Below, piece by piece: positions 51,170 to 64,000 of a stretch of 64,000 bases of DNA. This stretch comes from Hermodice carunculata (Eukaryota; Annelida; Polychaeta; Eunicida; Amphinomidae), in assembly GCA_964020975.1 (NCBI GenBank), contig OZ026627.1, positions 33,119,528-33,183,527 on the forward strand. The letters are read 5' to 3'. Under the pieces are notes generated by a model that was not told where the DNA came from, ran no database searches, and saw nothing but the letters and a program-made list of their open reading frames with translations. Positions within the stretch are counted from its first letter, which is position 1. The number at the start of each line of letters is the position of its first letter. The translations under genes and the position numbers were made by a program.

Positions 51170-52960
51170 TTAGTGGAAGCTAAAGGTGGTGATGGTGACC
51201 CCAGCCCTTGTGAAGTATCTATGAGTCACCACCTTAGGGGGAAGGATACATGATCTGTCTCTTGATAATGGCAATGACTGTGGGGGTTCTTGATTGATTA
51301 CCTTTGACTCCACCCTAACTGACTCATCATTTTCTGAAATCCAGAACTCTGGTGTCTCATTCAGACTACCTTCCTGGCCATCCATTGGTTTCTGGGTGGA
51401 CCAAGAACCTTCTGCCGGTCATACTTCAACCGGCCTTTGTTGGGTAGACTTGTTGTCTGTTAGTACAACTACGAATTGATATCTGACACAGACTCCAGTG
51501 ACTGCAAGCTCAGTGGGTATGAGGGGTCATCTTACTCAGAGGCAAAGCCACCTCGGTGCTTGCATTCCATCCTAGGTAACTCAATAACTCAGCCAGTATT
51601 ATATTAGGGTCCACCAAAAGCAATTTAGAATGATTCACTACTCGATCCTTTCTCTATGTTAGTCTCTAATCTGGCAGACAGGACCTTGAACCCTAAAGAC
51701 CCCAAATTGTAGATTCCACCATGATATAAAAGTAAGCTGTTCTTGGGCTCTCAAATTCAGTGTCCCCAGCTTCATTCACCCACATTGGCACTTTGATTAG
51801 TGCACTTGCAGTTGTATTTTCATAAGGCTTGCAAGTTCTGACTGGCTTTGACAAGCACCACAACAGTAAAGCAGGTACCAAATGCCCCGATACCGGAGGA
51901 TGCCCCCTCCCCGCACCAGGCACACATACAGTGGCATGTACCTCGCTTAGTATGCATTGAAGAAAAAGGGTTAGACCAAGTGAAATTACTAACCCATGCC
52001 TTTGTGCATATAAAGCATCGTACACCTGTCTCTGCCACTGTCTAGCTTGATTGTTCACCAATTTTTCAAAAGTTCTGCTTAACCTTTCGATTTTACCATT
52101 GGTTTCTGAATTGTAGGGGATTGATTGTTGGCGTTCTGCTTCCATACTATGAAGACACTTAGGGACTTTGTTTTTTCCTCCATTAGAATGCTTCCCAACT
52201 GTTTGTTTCTAACAAGAAGGAAAATAAGTTTAAACCAATCCATGTTGTGTAATCATCACCTGTAGCGACTTATGCCATGGAAACAACTGCACCGGTACAG
52301 TGCCCATCATTGCAGAAGACGTACTGGGAATTTGGTAAGTCTTTGGCAATCCTAAAAAATGGTCCACTGCTGTTAGGGTATACTGGTTACCTTGTTCACT
52401 AGAAGCAAAGGGGCCAAAAAAGTGCTAACAGGGCACTGCATTAGTATTTCTTTTATTTGGTTCTTCATCCTGGGCTATCCATAGGCTTCCTTGACCCTAT
52501 TTTATATATCGCATATAATGGCACAAACTGCTCTTGCTGAGCATCTCACACACCCTCTACCTTTAATTGATCCGCTTCAGAGGGAACAAATTCATTGGCA
52601 TCCTTATCACACATTGCATCAGGATCAACCCATTCTCCTATATTTAAGACATCAATTGATGGGAAATGTTTGTGAGACATGATATAAGATCTGCTTAAAC
52701 ATTGCAAGTTCCTTGTATGTACCAGATTTTTGCCCCAAGCACTGCACTTTTCTGTTTCTCATTTCTTTTGTGCGTACAAAGTGAAGAGTTTCTGGTCAGT
52801 GTAGAATGCAAAATAGCCACCATGCAAGCATGCCTTCAGTTAATGAATACTATATATAAATGAATATGGCCCTTTTTCTATCACTAGAACTAGGTTCTGG
52901 AGAATTACTGAGAAACATACTGCACCACCTTTTCCATTCAAGCATCGTCATCCTGATGGG
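51170..52960 (-). mobile_element. Ty3/gypsy LTR-retrotransposon fossil (pol remains)
   Basis: On the minus strand I recognise, in order, RNase H-like text, a zinc-binding linker region and an integrase core with its TNGKIER block near 52,110. A C-terminal pol tail region follows, ending near 51,170. Long terminal repeats, gag and most of the reverse transcriptase were not found. The copy is clearly broken in many places and looks old. The Metaviridae assignment rests on integrase and RNase H similarity. Confidence 0.6.
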
Positions 52961-53104
52961 AGACTATTAATATAGCCTCCCATCTCCACCATCACACACA
53001 CACGTGTCACTAGCACCAGTGCACTACTCATATTCATCGTCCGTGCATGCATATGCCATCACCTTACATGAGTTTGACTCTTTTAAAGTTTGCAATAGTT
53101 CAGA
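52961..53104. other. Short spacer
   Basis: No feature is recognised beyond a small (CA)-rich patch near 52,995. Confidence 0.5.
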
Positions 53105-53310
53105 AAAACGTTACCCATACTCATGAATTCCATCCCAACAATAACAGCAAAGAGATTCCACAATTACCACATCATCAACATTAATAGTCCAATACCAATA
53201 GAAGAAACAAATTTCAGTCCTGAATTGAGACTGACAGTCACCCATCAAGGAAACTGGTGGTTTTAAACCAATGCTCTCAATCTCTGAAATATTATCAATT
53301 AAAGACAGAC
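53105..53310 (-). repeat. Dispersed repeat R1, copy 3
   Basis: The reverse complement matches 1,003-1,200. It includes GGTTTAAAACCACCAGTTTC, GGGTGACTGTCAGTCTCAAT and TGGAATCTCTTTGCTGTTAT. The open frame GDCQSQFRTEICFFYWYW parallels GDCLSQVRSEICFFTLVL of copy 1. Confidence 0.8.
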
Positions 53311-53730
53311 TTTTCTTTTGCAAAAAAACATAGGCCTTAGTACTGAAAACCCAAATTCAGTCACTTGTGCCAAAGATAAAAAGAGACAAGGCAGGCCTGT
53401 TTCATGCATTGGGCCGCATGAAAAGGCTGATTTAACCATGCCAGGGATTTGGTAAAATGTGCATTCACTGGAATGGTTTTAGAATTGTAATTTCATACTC
53501 CAACAAACGTATGAACTTGGATCATGGGCATGCTCAGCTTCAGTCAAAAGCTTTTCAGATGTTCTGTGGAAAGTCTTGATTTTTGACAAATCAAGTAACA
53601 TTTTGTGCTTCTTGATGGAGCCAACATGATTGCAATGTAATATGGATTGCTCACAAACTGATGCCTGTAAATATAAGGTGGTAAAAGCATGTTTTTGTAG
53701 ATTTTAGTTCAACTTCATTTAACTGTCAGA
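53311..53730. other. No gene recognised
   Basis: A spacer between repeats R1 and R4 with no recognised feature. Confidence 0.5.
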
Positions 53731-53732
53731 GT

Positions 53733-53813
53733 CTTTACTAATGGAATGTTGGGTCATACTGACCACAAAAGACAGGTCATTCTCATTCTTGGTACTGTAA
53801 ACGAAGATCAGGT
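53733..53813 (+). repeat. Dispersed repeat R4, partial copy
   Basis: Shares AATG-ACTGTTGGGTCATA-type text, AAAGACAGGTCATTCTC and ACTGTAAAC-AAGATCAGGT with 61,166-61,247. The match ends abruptly at AGGT, next to the probable left end of the Harbinger element. Confidence 0.8.
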
Positions 53814-54079
53814 GCCGGTTTTTCCAAATCATTTACTCAGTGAGTAATTACTCAGCATTTGGTGTCCTGAGAACTTACCTGAGTAATTACTCAGTTCGAA
53901 CCTCAATCCAGTTTCCTAAAATCTTTTACTTGGTCTCTCAGGTGAGAAAGTATTTTGTGTGTGACAAAAGGGATCTTTTTGTAACTTTTGCGTATTTAGA
54001 TGAAAATAATCGGTAGTCGGTACCGAGCACTTTCACGGGGCACTTACTGACCTTTTGGCGACCTCCTGACTGTAACAAA

Positions 54080-54280
54080 ATGGCGGCAATAGAAGGCGAT
54101 CCCATGTCGTCTGCTGACATGGCAAAGGAAAGCACTGTTGCCATGACCCCAGCGGAGCAGAAAATGCTAACGGCAGAATATATCTCAAAGATTGATGTCA
54201 TTGAAGGGAAGTTTGATGCGAAAATTACAAGAACGTGCAAACAAGATGCCTGGGAAGAAATAGCCCGCAATGTGACCAGG
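54080..54280 (+). CDS. Harbinger Myb-like DNA-binding protein, first exon
   Basis: From ATG at 54,080 the protein reads MAAIEGDPMSSADM..., then EQKMLTAEYISKIDVIEGKF followed by DAKITRTCKQDAWEEIARNV. This matches the Myb/SANT-like (MADF-type) domain of the second Harbinger protein, which binds the transposon ends and escorts the transposase to the nucleus. The W in AWEEIA is the conserved helix tryptophan. The frame has no disruption through residue 67. TGTGACCAG|GTTGGCATG at 54,280 is a plausible splice donor, so the later residues in the open frame may be intron. The start AACAAAATGGCGGC resembles a YY1-type start-site element. No downstream exon was identified. Confidence 0.6.
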
Positions 54281-54339
54281 TTGGCATGTATTAACTCTTT
54301 CTGGTTACAAATGGTATTTGAAATGAGAGTATAAGTCAC

Positions 54340-59054
<4,715 letters not shown>

Positions 59055-59170
59055 CGGCGTCCATCCGTTCACAATTACATTTTCGGCTTCTTCTCCAAAA
59101 CCGTCTGCCAGATTCACTTCAAACTCGGTGGCAATGTACCTTGGGTGGGTCTTTACCAACTTTGTTCACA
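59055..59170 (-). repeat. Dispersed repeat R2, copy 2 (inverted)
   Basis: The reverse complement contains GACCCACCCAAGGTACATTG, GAGTTTGAAGTGAATCTGGC and GACGGTTTTGGAGAAG, matching 19,660-19,745. Confidence 0.75.
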
Positions 59171-60219
59171 CGGTTACGCTCCATTGAAGATTTTTTTATT
59201 AATATTTTTTTCGGGGTTGGGGAAGGAGATCTTTAATAATCTTCTCCGAAAGCACTCACCCAATAACTTTGATATCACACAGGAAAACTCCTAGTTCTGT
59301 TTTAGTTTGCCAGGCGGTGCTGCTATTTTTTTCCTATTTTTGTATTTTTAGTGTGTTTTTTTTTGCTATTTTCTACTTTTTGTCCAAAATCTTTTTGTAA
59401 AGAGATAAATTATGGTAGAAGGAATACTAAACTAGATTTTCAGTGCATTGTGACCTAATCTGTGGTTAAAAGTAGGATTAACATAATCTTATTATGATTA
59501 GGCCAACATTTCCATTAGAAAGACCGCTAGGTTTTCCCAGGAAAAAATTAAAGCTTTACATTTTTGGTGATGCTCAAATGTCGATTTGTATTTCTCTGCT
59601 CAGTTAACTAAATTTTGTCCTTAAAAGTGCCATGTTGGTTTTAAAACCTGCAAATTGTGCATTTGTTTCAAAAAAAGCTTTATTGGAAGCATTCAAAGCT
59701 TTATGGTCAAGTTGAGAGGTTTACATTTTTTCTAAAGCTTTATCGCACCGTTAAGTTATAAAGCTCCAGGGAAAAACCGCGAAGATCTTTTTTTGGGGGG
59801 GGGGTGGAGGGGGGAGCAATTTATTCATATGATACATGCCCCTATACCAGCATGGAACACGTACAGTATAGGGGAACAAAGGTTATGATATTAAATATAT
59901 CATTAATTTATTCTTAATTTAGAGAACCTAATGTGTTTTTTTTTTTTTGTTTTGTTTTTTTAATATACACTAACAATATAAATGTTATCTCAACATGCAG
60001 AAACCATATTCTACTGACATATTACATTTTGTTTAAAATTATACCGGTACCTACATTCAATAGTTTTTTTATAAGTGGGGAGGGGTATATAAACATGGTT
60101 TGCCCTTGGAGTCTGACAAAGCATATTGATAAGTTGAATGCGGTGTCTCTTAAGTTTATCTTAGTGTTTGTAGATGGTGTCTCAATTGACTGTAAGGAAC
60201 GAAAACACCCCCTTGGTTT
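59171..60219. other. No recognised gene; poly-T and poly-G runs
   Basis: Contains a poly-G tract near 59,793-59,815 and T-rich runs near 59,936. The transposase domain downstream of the catalytic start (usual GAIDGTHV block) was expected here on the minus strand but is not seen. Confidence 0.4.
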
Positions 60220-60704
60220 TTAACTCGCGTATATACCAGCCACTTGGTAAAAGCCTTGCTGAATGGACTTTATCCCTGCAGGATCGCAGGGAAAAGATAA
60301 CCAAGTTTGAGTAACTTGACAGAGTGCAGCTGACACACTGTGCACAGCTTTGCACACGGAGGACTTTGCAACCCCTATCGTGTCCCTAACCAAGGACTGA
60401 AAGCCACCCGTGGTACAGAAATGCAGTGTCAGCAGCAACTGGTTGAAAATTATTATTGGCTACCCTATGTTTGTCAGTGCCGTGGTATGGTTGTGCAGCA
60501 TTGTGACAATCGAGAAGCCCGCCTGAACCTATACCCTGCATAACATATCTCGTCTGTCATAGTTTCGAAAGGATTTGACCTCTTAGGAATTCTTCGATCA
60601 ACGCAAATACGTCGTTTCCATGGCTGGAACGAGCCCAGGGAATTCTCCATCATTGAGTTGTTCGAGCGATAATGCAGGCATACAGCATTCCTGAGACAGG
60701 TCAC
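60220..60704 (-). pseudogene. HARBI1-like transposase fragment (PIF/Harbinger)
   Basis: The minus strand first reads RRIPKRSNPFETMTDEICYA then GYRFRR, the N-terminal block (usual NPLExxxDEEFxxRYRF). After a frame change near 60,470 it reads LLLTLHFCTTGGFQSLVRDT, IGVAKSSVCKAVHSVSAALC, and SFPCDPAGIKSIQQGFYQVA. These match the helix-turn-helix part of HARBI1 transposases (LRFLATGSFQxVVGDxIGVSKSTVSRxVxRV...GFYxVAGFP). An in-frame TAG precedes the second block, and the DDE catalytic core beginning GxIDGTH is absent. The enzyme would cut and paste the element; this copy is truncated. Confidence 0.75.
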
Positions 60705-60851
60705 GCGAGGTTCAGGAAAATGAGTAATTTTTCTGACAATCCGTGAGTAATTACCGATGCTGCCTTCTAGAAATATTTAGAAAAAAGGTAAAAAGCGAAT
60801 AATTACTCAGAACTCAGAAATTTCTCAGACTAATATTTGAACGATTTGGAA

Positions 60852-61165
60852 CTGAATCAAATCTGTTCTCATTTTTCTCAACATGCAAAAATTAACTTTA
60901 TATAAATTCCCCATGTTCACTGCCTATCTATTATGTAGCTGGGGGGGGGGGGGCATACATGTGCTCATTATATTTATTATACTTTTTTCCTCAGTTTAAG
61001 CTGTCACTTGTGGGTAGTATTACTGTCACTCATTACACCAACAATAATTCTTGTTTCATCTTCCAAAGATCAGTCATCATGCCCAAGGACTTATAACTAG
61101 TTTATTTGATGAATTAAAATAGACCATAAATGTTCTCGTAGAGAATGCTAACCAATAACAGTACT
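60852..61165. other. Spacer with poly-G tract
   Basis: A poly-G run of about 12 bases lies near 60,941. No gene is recognised. Confidence 0.5.
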
Positions 61166-61600
61166 CATACTAATGGACTGTTGGGTCATATGCTGATCGT
61201 AAAAGACAGGTCATTCTCCTTCTCGGCACTGTAAACAAAGATCAGGTCAAATCAAGTCAAGCTTTGCCTGCGTCGACCATGGCAGGCATTAATATTGTAT
61301 TCTTTTATCTGGTTTTGCATCCTGGACCATACATAAGCTTCAAGACTTGTGCAGAATCTTGCTGTGTATCTCGTAATCTTGTGTAAACTGCCATATTACA
61401 TGAGGTCATTTTCATTCTCTGTACTGTAAACAAAGCTCAGGGCAAATCAAGTCAAGTTTTGTCTGAGTCGACCATGGCAGCCATTAATATGTATTCTTTT
61501 ATCTGGTTCTGCATCCTGGACCATAAATAGGTTTCAAGACTTGTGCAGAATCGTGCTGTGTATCTCGTAAAGTTGTGTAAACCGCCATATTACATTATAA
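61166..61600 (+). repeat. Dispersed repeat R4 with 195-bp tandem duplication
   Basis: The left part matches 53,733-53,813. From 61,209 two units of 195 bases lie in tandem (61,209-61,403 and 61,404-61,598). They share CTGTAAACAAAG-TCAGG, AAATCAAGTCAAG, GTCGACCATGGCAG-CATTAA and GCAGAATC-TGCTGTGTATC. A further partial unit is at about 62,166-62,290. Confidence 0.9.
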
Positions 61601-62600
61601 TGTCCTGCTGTATTTTAATGCCTGAACATGTACACATGCGGGTAGTATTAGACTATGAGTAATGGCCCTAGGAGTATACTGAATGCTAACCAATAACAAT
61701 ACTCACACTGACTCCAGGACATACACAGTATGTAATTACCATGCAATTCTGCCAACCAGGGAGTCTGAAGTGCACTAGCTTGTGTACGATCCTCCTTTAT
61801 GTTGCTATACAATAGACCTGTTCACAGCGAATTGTACCGAAATTTTCCGGACCCAAATTATGGATTCCATTGTTGGCCTGATTGTCCAATCAGCAAGTGA
61901 CCGATTTGGGCCCACGCTGATTTAATTGTCTAATATTACAGGTTCATAGGGCTGTGTTTTATGTTTATATGTTGGGTACCGGTCGGTAACAGTGTAGCTC
62001 AATACTTACTATGTTTTTACTTACTGTGAGTTTGGCAGAAAAATCATGTAAGTGACCTTCATATCGTTCAATATACAATATTTAGATAACTTCCATTAAA
62101 TATCAACTCGTTACCACTTTAGGGCTCTTGATTATTCACATGTATCATGTCGTCTGTAAAAACTTTCAAGACTTGTGCAGAATCTTGCTGTGTATCTTGT
62201 AATCTAGCGTAAACTGCCGTATTACATGATAATGTCCCGCTGTATTTTAATGCCTGAACATGTAGACATGAGCGTAGTATTAGGCTATGAGTTTTGGCCC
62301 GAGGAGTCTATTGTTAACTTATGCAATGTTTCTAGTGCATTAAGAAACGTATACATAGATGACTTGCCGATATGGGAAGTTCTCACGTTTATATGAACAA
62401 TACTAACCAACTGGTTGGGTTGCTACCATGTAAGATTCATCTTCCATGTAGTGGTCGATATTACTGAAATGCAAGATTTATGTGCAGTTAGTTTCACTTT
62501 CACCTCCACTAGCGCTTGGGTCACCAACATATTTTTTTTTATCTGCGTCATTTTGTACATTTTACAGCTAAATTATGTGTGTCTATATCTTTGAAGTGTT
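61601..62600. other. R4-related repeat fragments, no gene
   Basis: TGTATTTTAATGCCTGAACA occurs at 61,610 and again at 62,240 with similar flanks (TATTA-GCTATGAGT, GGCCC-AGGAGT). Otherwise unannotated. Confidence 0.5.
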
Positions 62601-62778
62601 GTGTATGCTAGGATTCGCAATCGCAGTTACGATCATGTTTTTTTTGTGCACTATCATTGTACCACTACATATGTCCTGTTGGTTGTAATTACTACATTGT
62701 TATTACTGTTTGGCGATATCCACACTAATCCAGGACCAAGTGAGTATACTGACCTGGCCCTGTGCCATGTAAACATTT
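62601..62778 (+). pseudogene. LINE 5' coding fragment (NPGP-type start)
   Basis: The frame shows a hydrophobic stretch (VLLVVITTLLLLF) followed by GDIHTNPGPSEYTDLALCHV. This is the common opening of CR1/L2/Nimb-type LINE coding regions, where GDIxxNPGP precedes the endonuclease start (HxNIxSL). Right after CHVNI the sequence switches to PLE-1 tail. It is truncated at that junction. It is a different LINE from the one at 36 kb, which has GGDVSVNPG and a PHD finger. Confidence 0.65.
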
Positions 62779-64000
62779 TGCTACTAAATTTTATCTTTTG
62801 GCATCATTCTGTTTTAATGTTCACCTTTCAGACATTTCAGGCTACCTTGTGTGCTGTTAGATTAAACCCACAGGGGCATTCGGTAGCAAAAAGCAGCCTA
62901 CGATAGTTACAAACTTGCCTGATTGTACTGGATACCTGGTTAAGAAAAATTATATTTTCATTGCATTCTCTTGACGTAAATATAAAGGACTTTTATTCTT
63001 TTCTGACTTGCCCTATCAATTTTGCTGCTACTATCCAAAGATTATTAGAAAGTTTGGCTGCAATAATTTCACAATTTTTAGTGATGTCTGTTTTGCTACT
63101 TAGTTTTATCTTTTGGCATCATTCTGTTTTAATATTCACTTTCAGACACTTTAGGCTTACATTTTTTCTGTCAGGTTAAACCCCCTAGGGGCTATCAGTA
63201 GCAAGCAGCGGCCTACAATAGCTACAGGTTTGCCTAATTGTACTTAAAATCGTGTTAAGGAAAATCTTTTTGATAACATGTTTTCGGCATAAATGCTAAT
63301 GACTTTCTTTCTTTTCTGACATGCCTAAGTGCACATTTACTCAATTTTAAGAAATTACTCAAAATTGAAAAAAAAAATTCTCAATGGCACAAACCTGACC
63401 CATTAAAATGAAACATTGACTTAAGATTGGCAGTGAATTAGAGCTAAATTGTTTGGAGACTTTCAATGTGAGGAGTAGTGTCATCATGGAGTTTGTTTTA
63501 CATTGCTGGTGCAGGAGTCCTTGTTTGGATTATCCTTGGTTTTTACAGGTGGTCTAGCTGGAACTGTTTATTTTACAATCACTGGGACGGAAATAATGCC
63601 CCAGTTTGTTTTTACTTCATTTATACATTGGCAGGTGGTTTAACTAGGATAAGCTGTCCAGCTAGAAAGGGTACATACTGGTTCAGGGGTAAGTCAAATT
63701 GTTCTTATCTGAACCTGTACTATACAAATTTAGTTATTATGGTTTGTTTGATAGGTATTCTTCTTTCATAATGAAGCTCTGCATTTATACACAAAACTTA
63801 ATGTATTTAGCTAATTAATCATTTGGCACGTTCATATTTATTCATTATTATGAGGGTTGTCTTTGCTGAATATGTAGCTAAGACAAGGAGCCGCTACTCA
63901 GAGAGACATGTACGGGTAATAGGCTCCAAGACATGTTTTGAGTAGTCACCCGCTGAAGACCCTTTAATTTCTTTGGGCTAATACAGCCTATGTGAAAATT
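62779..64000 (+). mobile_element. PLE-1 copy D, 5' truncated, continues past window
   Basis: This copy starts inside the first tail repeat (TTTTGCTACTAAATTTTATC at 62,779). It shows the second unit at 63,092 (period 313) and continues through TAAACCCCCTAGGGGCTATC and the GGTTTAACTAGGATAAGCTG segment. The pairing-rich motif follows at 63,887-63,991. The window ends before the 3' terminus. Starting within the tail fits 5' truncation during target-primed copying into the LINE at 62.6 kb. Confidence 0.75.

Noticed and set aside
53938-54339. 133-codon minus-strand frame
   Set aside because: Antisense shadow of the Harbinger Myb-like exon.

Overview
The window looks like an intergenic or intronic stretch of a marine invertebrate metazoan genome. 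It is AT-rich, has long (TA)n microsatellites, and carries a mix of retroelements and DNA transposons known from molluscs, lancelets, echinoderms, hemichordates and cnidarians. The phylum cannot be fixed from the sequence. I found no convincing multi-exon host gene. The only host-like signals are a candidate signal-peptide first exon near 13.17 kb and a regulatory-looking block near 12.2-12.45 kb, both weak.

Left part (0-21 kb): dispersed repeats, a LINE ORF1 fragment preceded by repeated monomers (5.3-7.4 kb, minus), a LINE ORF2 C-terminal fragment (10.8-11.5 kb), a tRNA-derived SINE head (11.77 kb), the possible host promoter/exon region, and a decayed LINE with endonuclease and reverse transcriptase remains (16.0-18.4 kb, minus).

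Middle part (21.7-42 kb): at least three copies of one reverse-transcriptase family, here called PLE-1 (Penelope-like is my best guess). They share a C-terminal RT segment, about 313-bp tandem tail repeats, and a tail motif with pairing, pseudoknot-like complementarities. One PLE-1 copy (minus strand) is split at 36,007/41,201 by a 5.2-kb CR1/L2-like LINE on the plus strand (PHD finger, endonuclease, RT). That LINE is itself split by a 2.4-kb terminal-inverted-repeat DNA element with an ATGT target duplication. The nest therefore has three levels. Satellite-like tandem repeats lie between 25 and 29 kb.

Right part (42-64 kb): microsatellites, a second decayed member of the same RT class (45.2-46.9 kb), another LINE RT fragment (48.0-50.0 kb), a broken Ty3/gypsy pol fossil (51.2-53.0 kb, minus), a roughly 7-kb PIF/Harbinger element with a Myb-like gene at one end and a HARBI1-like transposase at the other (53.8-60.85 kb), a tandem 195-bp repeat, and a LINE 5' fragment fused to a 5'-truncated PLE-1 tail that runs off the window end.

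Nothing here forms an operon or pathway. The sequence is a record of successive transposition into a gene-poor region.
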